NCBI GenBank assembly: GCA_029891385.1
Contig: CM057231.1
Coordinates: 65,021,103-65,085,102 of the forward strand
DNA length: 64,000 nucleotides
From: Erythroxylum novogranatense
Taxonomy: Eukaryota > Streptophyta > Magnoliopsida > Malpighiales > Erythroxylaceae
Reading direction: 5' to 3'
Shown: one piece after another, positions 22,862 through 33,954 of the stretch
Layout: each line of letters opens with the position of its first letter
Numbering within the stretch: the first letter of the stretch is position 1
The notes under the pieces: generated by a model
Told to the model about the DNA's origin: nothing
Databases searched by the model: none
The model's input: the letters and a program-made list of their open reading frames with translations, nothing else
Position numbers and translations under genes: made by a program

Positions 22862-25800
22862 TGTTTGGTGGGGCACTTTGCTTATGAATGCCTTGATAAA
22901 AGTTTGCATATGATAGGAGGAGAAGAAGAAGAAGAAAAATTTACATGTGTGAGACCAAAGCTAGAGAGTAGTTGGAAGGAGACTCTAAATGATGAACTAG
23001 CTAATCCTACAAATCTTAATGTAGTGAGACACATACTTATAACCCATAAAGCGGAAGAACAAGAATAATGGCTTCGTACTGCTATTTTCTTTACTCAAGT
23101 TAGATGCAAAGATAAAGTGTGCAAGCTTATCATTGACGTAGTAGTATGAATGTTGTATTGAAGAACATCGTAAAGTGATTGCATTTACACATAGAGAAAC
23201 ATCCAAATCTCTACAAAGTTGTTTGAATAGATAATAGTACCATACCAGTTGCTCGAAGGTGTTTGACGTCTTCCCAATTAAGAATATACAAGGGGGGGCA
23301 CTTTGCTTATGAATGCCTTGATAAAAGTTTGCATATGATAGGAGGAGAAGAAGAAGAAGAAAAATTTACATGTGTGAGACCAAAGCTAGAGAGTAGTTGG
23401 AAGGAGACTCTAAATGATGAACTAGCTAATCCTACAAATCTTAATGTAGTGAGACACATACTTATAACCCATAAAGCGGAAGAACAAGAATAATGGCTTC
23501 GTACTGCTATTTTCTTTACTCAAGTTAGATGCAAAGATAAAGTGTGCAAGCTTATCATTGACGTAGTAGTATGAATGTTGTATTGAAGAACATCGTAAAG
23601 TGATTGCATTTACACATAGAGAAACATCCAAATCTCTACAAAGTTGTTTGAATAGATAATAGTACCATACCAGTTGCTCGAAGGTGTTTGACGTCTTCCC
23701 AATTAAGAATATACAAGGATTTTATTTGGTGTGATGTCATTCCTATGAAAGTATCTCACATTTTACATGGATGATTGTGGCTTTGTAATCGAGATGTTTG
23801 GGGGGCCACTTTGCTTATGAATGCCTTGATAAAAGTTTGCATATGATAGGAGGAGGAGAAGAAGAAGAAAAATTTACATGTGTGAGACCAAAGCTAGAGA
23901 GTAGTTGGAAGGAGACTCTAAATGATGAACTAGCTAATCCTACAAATCTTAATGTAGTGAGACACATACTTTATAACCCATAAAGCGGAAGAACAAGAAT
24001 AATGGCTTCGTACTGCTATTTTCTTTACTCAAGTTAGATGCAAAGATAAAGTGTGCAAGCTTATCATTGACGTAGTAGTATGAATGTTGTATTGAAGAAC
24101 ATCGTAAAGTGATTGCATTTACAAATAGAGAAACATCCAAATCTCTACAAAGTTGTTTGAATAGATAATAGTACCATACCAGTTGCTCGAAGGTGTTTGA
24201 CGTCTTCCCAATTAAGAATATACAAGGATTTTATTTGGTGTGATGTCATTCCTATGAAAGTATCTCACATTTTACATGGATGATTGTGGCTTTGTAATCG
24301 AGATGTTTGGGGGGCCACTTTGCTTATGAATGCGTTGATAAAAGTTTGCATATGATAGGAGGAGAAGAAGAAGAAGAAAAATTTACATGTGTGAGACCAA
24401 AGTTAGAGAGTAGTTGGAAGGAGACTCTAAATGATGAACTAGCTAATCCTACAAATCTTAATGTAGTGAGACACATACTTATAACCCATAAAGCGGAAGA
24501 ACAAGAATAATGGCTTCGTACTGCTATTTTCTTTACTCAAGTTAGATGCAAAGATAAAGTGTGCAAGCTTATCATTGACGTAGTAGTATGAATGTTGTAT
24601 TGAAGAACATCGTAAAGTGATTGCATTTACACATAGAGAAACATCCAAATCTCTACAAAGTTGTTTGAATAGATAATAGTACCATACCAGTTGCTCGAAG
24701 GTGTTTGACGTCTTCCCAATTAAGAATATACAAGGATTTTATTTGGTGTGATGTCATTCCTATGAAAGTATCTCACATTTTACATGGATGATTGTGGCTT
24801 TGTAATCGAGATGTTTGGGGGGCCACTTTGCTTATGAATGCCTTGATAAAAGTTTGCATATGATAGGAGGAGGAGAAGAAGAAGAAAAATTTACATGTGT
24901 GAGACCAAAGCTAGAGAGTAGTTGGAAGGAGACTCTAAATGATGAACTAGCTAATCCTACAAATCTTAATGTAGTGAGACACATACTTTATAACCCATAA
25001 AGCGGAAGAACAAGAATAATGGCTTCGTACTGCTATTTTCTTTACTCAAGTTAGATGCAAAGATAAAGTGTGCAAGCTTATCATTGACGTAGTAGTATGA
25101 ATGTTGTATTGAAGAACATCGTAAAGTGATTGCATTTACAAATAGAGAAACATCCAAATCTCTACAAAGTTGTTTGAATAGATAATAGTACCATACCAGT
25201 TGCTCGAAGGTGTTTGACGTCTTCCCAATTAAGAATATACAAGGATTTTATTTGGTGTGATGTCATTCCTATGAAAGTATCTCACATTTTACATGGATGA
25301 TTGTGGCTTTGTAATCGAGATGTTTGGGGGGCCACTTTGCTTATGAATGCGTTGATAAAAGTTTGCATATGATAGGAGGAGAAGAAGAAGAAGAAAAATT
25401 TACATGTGTGAGACCAAAGCTAGAGAGTAGTTGGAAGGAGACTCTAAATGATGAACTAGCTAATCCTACAAATCTTAATGTAGTGAGACACATACTTTAT
25501 AACCCATAAAGCGGAAGAACAAGAATAATGGCTTCGTACTGCTATTTTCTTTACTCAAGTTAGATGCAAAGATAAAGTGTGCAAGCTTATCATTGACGTA
25601 GTAGTATGAATGTTGTATTGAAGAACATCGTAAAGTGATTGCATTTACACATAAAGAAACATCCAAATCTCTACAAAATTGTTTGAATAGATAATAGTAC
25701 CATACCAGTTGCTCGAAGGTGTTTGACGTCTTCCCAATTAAGAATATACAAGGATTTTATTTGGTGTGATGTCATTCCTATGAAAGTATCTCACATTTTA

Positions 25801-26338
25801 CATGGATGATTGTGGCTTTGTAATCGAGATGTTTGGGGGGCCACTTTGCTTATGAATGCCTTGATAAAAGTTTGCATATGATAGGAGGAGAAGAAGAAAA
25901 AGAAGAATTTACATGTGTGAGACCAAAGCTAGAGAGTAGTTGGAAGGAGACTCTAAATGATGAACTAGCTAATCCTACAAATCTTAATGTAGTGAGACAC
26001 ATACTTATAACCCATAAAGCGGAAGAACAAGAATAATGGCTTCGTACTGCTATTTTCTTTACTCAAGTTAGATGCAAAGATAAAGTGTGCAAGCTTATCA
26101 TTGACGTAGTAGTATGAATGTTGTATTGAAGAACATCGTAAAGTGATTGCATTTACACATAGAGAAACATCCGAATCTCTACAAAGTTGTTTGAATAGAT
26201 AATAGTACCATACCAGTTGCTCGAAGGTGTTTGATGTCTTCCCAATTAAGAATATACAAGTATTTTATTTGGTGTGATGTCATTCCTATGAAAGTATCTC
26301 ACATGTTACATGGATGATTGTGGCTTTGTAATCGAGAT
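22862..26338 (+). repeat. Seven-copy tandem array (unit about 508 bp) of a gag/protease segment
   Basis: The anchor cactttgcttatgaatg starts at 22874, 23299, 23807, 24316, 24824, 25333 and 25842. Spacings are 425, 508, 509, 508, 509 and 509 bp. Each unit carries the end of the gag zinc knuckle (GHFAYEC), a Glu-rich linker (GGEEEEEKF), LESSWKETLNDELANPTNLN, then decayed protease text. Units are nearly identical. The first lacks about 84 bp at its end. The last runs into unique element sequence at 26339 and has the most private changes. The unit belongs to the internal region of gypsy-2, so this is secondary amplification inside a dead retrotransposon. Confidence 0.92.
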
Positions 26339-27840
26339 GTTCAGCACTTCGAAAAAGCTAGCACCTATCATTTTATATTTCATGGAAAGAAGATAATTTT
26401 GAAGCTTATGAAGGTAAACAAGGAAGAAAAACAAAAAGTAAGTAACAAGACAGCCATAAATTAAAAGAACAATCTCTTAATATCCTTAAGAGAAAGAATT
26501 TGAAGCTATCAGCAAGGAAATGGAATTGCGTTTGCAATGATAGTGAAGAAAGGAACAAAAATGAAACACCCTTTATCTTACCAAAAGAAGTGGGAGAATT
26601 GTTAGCTGATTTTTCAGACCTTACACCGGATGATTTACCAGGTGAATTACCTCCTTTACGAGATATTTAACATGTTATTGACTTTGTACTTGGATCTACT
26701 CTCCCAAATCTTCCAACCTATCGCTTGAATCCTATTGAGAATGAAGAGTTGAAGAGACAAGTAGAGAAGCCATGTGATTTCGTTATAAAACCATTTGCAA
26801 ATACACTGGTCAAGACTTATGATGCTGTCTACACTGCTAAACTATTCTTTAAAGACGTTGTATGTCTTCATGGATTACCTATAACCATTGTCTAATATTG
26901 TGACGTGGAGTTTATGAGTTATTTTTGGAGAATTCTATGAAAAACATTGAACACTAAGCTTTAAAGACGGAGGTGGTGAATAGAAGCTTGGGAGACTTGT
27001 TAATATGTTTGGTTGGAGACAATGTGAAAAATTAGGACCTAATTCTTCCTATGGCAGAATTTGCATACAACTATTCTATAAATAGGTCTACTGATAAGAG
27101 CCTTTTTAAGAAAGTTTCAAGAGTTCAACTAAGAAAGCTTATTGATCTAATTCCTTTACCACAAAAAACACGAGTTACTGTTGAAACTAAAGGTTTTGCA
27201 CAACACATGAGAGACATATTTGATGAGATAAAACAAAAGATAATAACCAACAATTTGTCCTATAAAGAACATGTTGATCATCGTCAATTAGTGGAATTCA
27301 ATGAAGGGGATATGGTGATGGTTAGGATCCGTCCAGATCATTTTCAAAAAAAAAAAATATAAGAAACTTCATTCACGAAATGCTAGACCTTACAAGATCA
27401 TCAAGAAGATAAGTACTAATGCTTACGCTTTGGAATTACCAAGTGACATGAGAATAAGTCTTTATCTTTAATGTTGCAGACTTAACTATTTAGCATGGAC
27501 AAAATAAGCAATCCCTTACTGCAATTGTAAGACTTCTAGCCACGACTTATCTTAAAGAGAAAATAAAAGATGTTCTTGATAAAAAATTGTAATATAGGCA
27601 CAAGACGTGGAGGATATCGACAATTTCTTGTCCAGTAGAAAAAAAAAACTAATTTCTGAAAGTCCTTGGATTCTAGAATCAGAATTTCAAAAGTTGAACC
27701 CAAACTTATATGAACAATATTTGTCACATTTTACATTGAGAACGACTTCAAACAAGCCAGGAATAATTGATGTGAAAAAACTGAAAGTATTTAGAAGAAA
27801 TAAACGAGAAAAATTAGTAAACCACAAGCCTTAATTTGGT
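26339..27840 (+). pseudogene. gypsy-2 protease end, RT start, integrase end; internal deletion
   Basis: After the array come protease text to about 26420 and the RT leader (ELLADFSDLTPDDLPGELPP, LPNLPTYRLNPIENEELKRQ) at about 26590-26766. The reading then jumps into integrase (KTYDAVYTAKLFFKDVVCLH). It continues with TEVVNRSLGDLL and the open stretch at 27051-27362 (MAEFAYNYSINRST ... VEFNEGDMVMVRIRPDHFQK). About 2 kb that should encode the RT active site, RNase H and most of integrase is missing near 26766. The tail to 27835 (SLSNVAD-like text, then KLISESPWILESEFQK) belongs to the C-terminal region. Dead. Confidence 0.8.
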
Positions 27841-27897
27841 TGGACGAAGATTGAGAATTGAGCTAACAACCAAAGATAAAGGCTGAAATTTAGATTA

Positions 27898-28569
27898 TGT
27901 TAGGATTCCTTATTAGATAGGAAATAGTGGTAAGTTAAATATGTTATTTTATTTTAAATATATTATCTTAGTTGTTTAGGACTTATAGAATTTTTATTAG
28001 AATATGATTTAAATTTGTTAAGAACTTTTTCCTACTAGAATAAGAGTTCTAAGAATTCTATATATATGTGTGCTCACAACAACAACAACACCACCTAGTA
28101 TAAATCCCATTGATACGTAAGGTCTGAAGAGGTCTGTACTATGCAGACTTACCCCTTTACTCCTAACTAGTAGAGTAGTTGTTTTCAAAATTTGTGTTCT
28201 TAGCCCTTCAATAATAATAAGCAATATAAAAATTTTCTACAAACTTGATTTTTCAACTAGAAAGTATGATGCTTTCTTCTAATTCTTAGACCTTAGATGT
28301 GATTACTAGTTTTTTACCTTCCATTCTTTGTGTTCACAATAAAATTCCAGCAACCAAAATCCTAACTTCCATCATATTAAACCTTGAAATCTTAAGCCTA
28401 AATGTTCAGCAATCAAACCTTAAAATTCCAGCTATACAAAATTGAAATTTCAGCATTCCCAGCCAAAATTCAACCTCGAAAGTTGATATTCTAGCAGCCT
28501 AATATCAACCATATTTCTTAATTTTGTGATTTTTAGGTATTAGTTAATAATTCTTCTATTTGTCCTACA
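27898..28569 (+). repeat. 3' LTR of gypsy-2
   Basis: Begins TGTTAGGATTCC and ends TCCTACA. Its last ~350 bp align with the truncated 5' LTR at 21525-21877, with many substitutions. A 117-bp SINE-like insertion lies inside it. The pairing fixes the extent and orientation of the element. Confidence 0.75.
28069..28199 (-). mobile_element. SINE-like insertion with (TTG)n end inside the gypsy-2 LTR
   Basis: A 117-bp insert (28076-28192) is flanked by TGTGCTC and TGTGTTC, a 7-bp duplication with one change. On the minus strand it ends in a TTG repeat. It contains phrases such as ggggtaagtctgcatag and gtgttgttgttg, seen in tRNA-derived plant SINEs with TTG tails. No recognisable polymerase III box is visible, so it may be 5'-truncated. 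Confidence 0.5.
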
Positions 28570-30086
28570 GCATGTAGACTCCATTTTCACCTTGTTGATT
28601 AAAAAAATTGTGTATATCTAATGTGCTGTTCTTTCCTTTGTCTAGCGTGCTTGTCTGTCTAAGTTCTTCCAATCTCCACCAAAGTTACGTTACTCTTGGG
28701 ACAAGTTTCTACCCACTACATATGGAGCTTTTCATACACAAAAGAGGCACGGTTGTATGATTACCTAAGACAGTTATGATTGGATTCAAGTTAGGTAATG
28801 ACATTATCATAATTATTCACTTCATTAAACTAGAAAGGTTATTAAAAAGCAAAAAGGGCGATTGAATCAGTTTTAAGAAAGGTTGGATTTAATGATATAG
28901 GTGTTAATAAAATATCAAAGTTGTAAACAATGGAGAAAGATAAAAACTAGCACCACTAAATCTTCCTCATGATGTGGAATTTCATATATTTGCTTTAACG
29001 GTTGCAAAACAATGGGAAAAAAGATGGAGGTGGGTGGAAGGAAAGGAAGCCCAAGAGATAGTTTCAGTGGTTTTTTTGGAACAGTATGGATTTAAATTTT
29101 AAATAAATGGAATGTTTACTTCTAACTTTTGAAGGCTTCTTATTCACTATTTTAGCCAATTATTCTCTAATAACCAGCAAATAAATTGTCCGTCTTCACT
29201 AAGATGTTCACGCAGAAAAGAAACTGTTACATACCAGCAGCAACAATCTCTGTCTCTCTCAAATGAAAGCAATTCCCAAGCATGAACATTGTTTCAGTTT
29301 TACAGTATTCAAACTTGCGGCCAATGGTGAGAAGTAACACAACCACAGAAAAGGAAGTATAGACAGAGTAGTTGAAGATACCTGGTGGCTAAGTATCGAT
29401 ACATGCCAAAGGCAGCAATTATTGTGCCAAAAGTTGGTAAGCCTAAAAGGAAAAAATAAAAGATGTTAGAACACAACTGATGTATAAACTAACTCTACGG
29501 GGATTTTTCACAAACACCAGGTACCATATCTTACAAGACTCTAAAAGGGGAGAATCCATTATGTTTCACAGCTGAAAAGTAAAAATATCAGCTTTAGATA
29601 CAAAATTCAAGACACCAAATCTAATCAAGTACTAATCCTACATGAAACAAAACCTTTTAGATAAAATAAACTAAATACCAATCCCATACAATGATTACAG
29701 GTCAAAGAAAACAAACTAATCCTAAAATAAAGATCTACCACCATGGTTTTGGAGTAGAAATAACAGGACTCTGAAATTTTGTGAGGCATTTATTCTATCA
29801 GAAAAAAGTTAACAAGGAACTAGAATTGCCAAATTATACACCATATGAAATGAAGGCATTGCTTAGGTCTATGTAAAAATTACAATTTTTTGGCTTCTAT
29901 CTGATATTGAAATATCTCATGGAGTGACAGCAAGTAACTGCATACATTGCATAAATTGACTTGTGCTCTAGGATTTGTATATTGCATAACAATTTGAAAT
30001 CAATGACCAAAATGAGCACTGCAATATATTGCAAATGCTCAAGCTTTCATAATGTTTTCAACTTGTCATGTTGCACACAGCCACAT
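28570..30086. other. Intergenic DNA, possible isolated exon at 29382-29442
   Basis: No gene can be supported. On the minus strand a 61-bp segment (29442-29382) has a good polypyrimidine/AG acceptor and an AG|GTATCT donor, and reads LPTFGTIIAAFGMYRYLAT. Plus-strand text near 28640-28760 (FFQSPPKLRYSWDKFLPTTY) is open but unrecognised. Either could be chance. Confidence 0.25.
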
Positions 30087-30300
30087 TGCAGAAATTTTGA
30101 ACAGATGTATATTATTCTCAATATCTTACTAGGTCAATATATAGGTACAAGTATATATAGAAATAAAGAGGGCAATTCTAGGAAACTAATATTTGTACAT
30201 AATATCCTAATATCTGTACATAATATCCTAACTGATTTGATTTGCTAACCTTTAGGAGTCAATAATATCTAGGAGATATCCAGCTGGATATTTCCCAACA
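30087..30300 (-). repeat. copia-1 3' LTR
   Basis: Starts TGCAGAAATTTTGAAC and ends TTTCCCAACA on the plus strand. It matches 41167-41359 except for about ten substitutions and a tandem 24-bp extra copy of the phrase around atctgtacataatatccta. The adjacent ctccccctcaagctgg (30301-30316) is the polypurine tract in reverse. Confidence 0.85.
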
Positions 30301-30392
30301 CTCCCCCTCAAGCTGGCTTGTATATTTCATCCATAGCCAGCTTGGTAACCAGAACCTTAAACTACCTCTTGTGTAATCCCTTTGTGAGAACA

Positions 30393-31228
30393 TCAGCTAC
30401 CTGTTGTTATATTGGAATATAGGGAACACAAAACTAATCCTTTTTCAATCTTCTCCTTGATGAAATGCTTGTCAACCTCAGCATGTTTTGTTCTATCATG
30501 AAGAACAAGGTTGTGAGCAATTGAAATTGTAGCTTTGTTGTCAAAATACACTTTCATAGGAATTGAAATAGGAATTTGCAGTTCCTCCAGTATCCTTTTA
30601 ATCCATAAAGCTTCACAAATTCCATGTGCCATTGAACGAAACTCAACTTCAGCACTGCTTCTTGCAACAACACTTTGTTTCTTACTCCGCTAAGTTACCA
30701 AGTTACCACCAACAAATGTGCAATAACCTGAAATTGATTTTCTATCAGTTGCACTCCCTACCCAATCAGCATCAGTATAGACTTCGACTTGAAGATTGTT
30801 CTGCTTTCGAAACATTAAACCTTGCCTGGGAGTTCCTTTTAGATATCATAGTATCATGTATACAGCATCCAAATGTTCTTGGCCTGGAGAATGCATAAAT
30901 TGACTCACTGAGCTTATGGCAAAAGCTATATCAGGTCTAGTGTGTAACAAATATATTAATCTTCGAACCAATTGTTGGTATCTCTCCTTATTAATAATAT
31001 TTTCAGGTTGAACTAGTCTAAAATTTACACCAGTTTCAACAGGAGTATCAGCTGCCTTGCATCCTAGTAAGTCGGTCTCATTCAATAGGTCCAAAATATA
31101 TTTCCTTTGATTCACAGATATTCCATCCTTTGATCTAGCAAATTTCATTCCAAGGAAGTATTTGAGAGGTCCAAGGTCTTTAATTTCAAATTCTTTGGCT
31201 AATCTCTTCTTCAACTCTACTATTTCGA
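30393..31228 (-). pseudogene. copia-1 RT end and RNase H, decayed
   Basis: Minus-strand text from 31228 reads EIVELKKRLAKEFEIKDLGP, KYFLGMKFARSKDGISVNQR and HTRPDIAFAISSVSQFMHSP, the thumb/connection end of copia RT. RNase H follows with YTDADW near 30780, SSAEVEFRSMAHGICEALW and FDNKATISIAHN ... HDRTKHAEVDKHFI at 30632-30393. Stops break the frame. The RT catalytic region upstream is missing because a gypsy fragment abuts at 31229. Confidence 0.85.
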
Positions 31229-31506
31229 ATACATTTGACAGTTGGACTGCAGAAGAGAAATCAAGGGTGCAACCGGATAAAGTCTTAGCAGCTAGATCAG
31301 TGGGGGGATCAAATGAACTGGAAGTCTTGATCAAGTGGGAAGGCTTGCTAGACTCAGAAGCTCCTTGGGAGAAGTTTGTTGACATACTCGAACAATTTCC
31401 AGACTTTCACCTTGAGGACAAGGTGCATCTTATGGGGGGGAGCAATGTTAGACCCCCTATTACCAAGGTTTATTCTAGAAGGGCCAAGGAAAGGGTAACC
31501 GAGTAA
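31229..31506 (+). pseudogene. gypsy-3 chromodomain and C-terminus of pol
   Basis: Plus-strand text SRVQPDKVLAARSVGGSNEL, EVLIKWEGLLDSEAPWE and FPDFHLEDKVHLMGGSN is the chromodomain end typical of plant chromovirus integrases, which tethers insertion to chromatin. The frame overlaps the LTR start and ends at 31506. Only this C-terminal part remains, cut on the left by the copia-1 junction. Confidence 0.8.
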
Positions 31507-31779
31507 GGTACCATTTTCTGTTATAGCCAGGTATTACATGCACATGGGAGGAGAGAATAGGAGTTGGTTATTGGTCGACGTAAGAAGTTAGTTAACATAA
31601 ATACTGTAATGATTGGGAGAGGGGGTAGACAATTTTTACTAAGAACCATCTGTGAGCCTTAGGCTGGAGAGAGCAGCCCTCTCAAAGAATGGCTGCATAC
31701 TACTTGTAATATGACAGATATTGTCATTATACGGGAATAATATTCAGTGAAAATCTCTCAACTACAGAGAGTTCTATCA
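31446..31779 (+). repeat. gypsy-3 LTR (334 bp) with polypurine tract and primer-binding site
   Basis: Starts TGTTAGACCCCC directly after the purine run ATGGGGGGGAGCAA and ends CTATCA. TGGTATCAGAGCA (31781-31793) follows as an initiator-tRNA-Met primer site. The LTR start overlaps the chromodomain reading frame, as in related elements. It is the only LTR copy of this element in the window. Confidence 0.75.
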
Positions 31780-31803
31780 CTGGTATCAGAGCATAGATCC
31801 TAA

Positions 31804-33954
31804 ATGGCTAATAAGAAGGGGGATAATCGGATAGATGGGATTGAGAATTTACGTGAAGATTTTCATAAGAGTTTTGAGCTTTTGAGGGAGGAACGAAGAC
31901 TTGAGAAAGAAGAAGTACAGAGGAATTGGGAGCGTTCCCAGCTGGAGATGAAAGAATTACGTGAAATAATGACGATGTTGGTGAGTCACTGAGATGTCAG
32001 CAAGAATGGTGAGACGTCGGGGCAACATCGGAGGGAGGAAGAGACACGCAGGGACAAAGGGAAGGGGCCCATGGAGTCGGGTGGAAGTCGGGGCTCAACG
32101 TCGGTGGTCGAACCAAGGAATGGGGGCCGAAGACACTCCCCGGACACTGGGGGCAGAACGGAATAGCCACCTGGGTATGGGTGGAGTAATGCGACCCACC
32201 CGGAGCCATTTCGAGGGTGGGCGCGCCAGACCGGGGGTCGACATGGGCTGACGGTGGGGGGAGAACGAGAACTTGAACCACCGAGGGAAGAATGGAGAAA
32301 CTATACAGAGGAACCACCGCCTGGGTTCGTGCGACAAGGAGAGCACCGTAGAGACTGTCGAACTCAGCAGGTGGAGATGCCAGTGTTTGATGGGGAAGAC
32401 CCGGATGGGTGGATTTATAGAGTGGAGCGATTTTTTGCGGTAGGAAGGTTCAATGAAAGAGAGAAAATGGAGTTGGTTTCCCTCAGTATGGAGAAGAAGG
32501 CGCTGGCTTGGTTCCGATGGGTGGAAGGGCGAAGGCTGATTAGAGATTGGGAGGAATGTAAGGAGTTGTTAGTTAAAAAATTTAGACCCTTCCAAGAAGG
32601 GACCCTGTGTCAACAACTGCTGGCCAGCAGACAGACGGGAACGGTGGCTGAATATATTGGGAAATTTGAAGAATTAGCGGCTCCATTACCAGACTTACCG
32701 GATGAAGTGCTGGAGAGTGCCTTTTTAAATGGGATGTCAAGAGAGATCCAAGTGGAATTGTTGATTGCTAATCCCAAAAGTTTGACAAGAATGATGACAT
32801 TGGCACAACAGATCGAAGAGAAGAATAAAGTACTTGGGCGTGAAAAGGGGAACAGGACCATAGGGGGTCACAGGACAGGTGGCTATGGTGGATACAAAAC
32901 GTGGGAAACAGCTGGGGGCAATGAGAAAAGTGGAATTACACCTGGAAGGGCCACTACCACCGACAAAGGGGATGGGAAATTTAAACGCCTTACATTTGGA
33001 GAGCTGCAAGAGAAGAGGAGACGGGGGCTATGTTTCAAATGCGAGAAGTATACCCCAGGCCATCAGTGCAAAATGATAGATTTGAAAGTTATCACGGTCC
33101 TAGATGAAGAGAGGGAAGTAGATACACAGGAGAGTACCGAAGGGGAAGAGGAGCAAGAAGTGGAACTGCAACAGGTGGAACTCTCAAACAGGTCGGCAAT
33201 GGGTTAACCACGCCAAGACCATGAAAGTGGAAGGAGAAGTGGAAGGGGAGACAGTAGTGATTCTTATTGACAGTGGAGCCACCCATAATTTTATTTCCAA
33301 AGACTTAGCACTGAAATGGAGCTCCAAATGGGATTCCACTGGCAAGTATGAGATTGTAGTTGGAAATGGAAAGAAGGTGGCAGGAAATGGAGTCTATCGG
33401 AAATTACAACTAAAGGTACAAGAGCTAGAAATCTGTGAGGATTTTTTGCCAATGAAATTGGGCAGCATAGACGTAGTCTTGGGAATAAAATGGCTAAGAA
33501 CATTAGGAGATGTCTTATGTAACTGGTGTACCTTGACTATGAAAATCCGAATGGGAGGCAAGGAGATCATTATAAAAGGGGATCCAATCCTATCCAAGTC
33601 CATGGTGAGTGCCAAATCAATTGGCAAGGATCTCCAAGAAGTAGACTTAGTGTATTTGTTACAGATGGCAGAACAAAGGGAAGATCTGGAGGGAATGAAA
33701 CAGCTAGGGGATCCTGAAATTAGCAGTATATTGGATGAGTTTGGAGAGGTTTTCCAATGGCCACAAACTCTACCACCAAAAAGGGGAAGAGAACACCACA
33801 TTCACCTAGTAGAAGGAGAAGGACCAGTAAGGGTTCGACCCTATAAATACCCTCATTTTCAAAAGAATGAGATTGAAAGACTGGTCAAAGAGATGTTGGA
33901 ATTCGGTATTATTCAGCCCAGCACATCACCATATGCTAGTCCAGTTCCACTAAA
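31804..33954 (+). pseudogene. gypsy-3 gag, zinc knuckle, protease, RT start
   Basis: Begins with ATG eleven bases after the primer site (MANKKGDNRIDGIENLREDF). Gag continues in one frame past two stops (about 31990 and 32169) into the open stretch to 33207. That stretch has MPVFDGEDPDGWIYRVERFF, WFRWVEGRRLIRDWEE and a knuckle CFKCEKYTPGHQC. A frameshift near 33200 leads to protease IDSGATHNFISKDLALKW. RT begins HIHLVEGEGPVRVRPYKYPH and EFGIIQPSTSPYASPVPL, where it is cut. Few lesions, so younger than gypsy-1 or gypsy-2. Confidence 0.85.

Larger units (their letters stand above)
31229..33954 (+). mobile_element. Permuted Ty3/gypsy chromovirus fragment (gypsy-3): pol end, LTR, gag, protease, RT start
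   Basis: Order on the plus strand: chromodomain end of pol, polypurine tract, LTR, primer-binding site, gag, zinc knuckle, protease, first part of RT. An LTR is thus flanked on both sides by internal sequence, opposite to a normal insertion. Both outer edges stop abruptly inside copia-1 coding sequence, at about 31228 and 33955. Most of RT, RNase H and integrase is absent. Confidence 0.8.

Noticed and set aside
22862..26338. Regular repeats that might be called a CRISPR-like array or a repeated gene family
   Set aside because: Units are 508 bp with no unique spacers and belong to a retrotransposon gag/protease. The repeated ~61-69 aa frames on both strands are by-products of the same unit.
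33394..33801. Minus-strand 135-aa frame
   Set aside because: Antisense of the gypsy-3 protease/RT region; no independent support.
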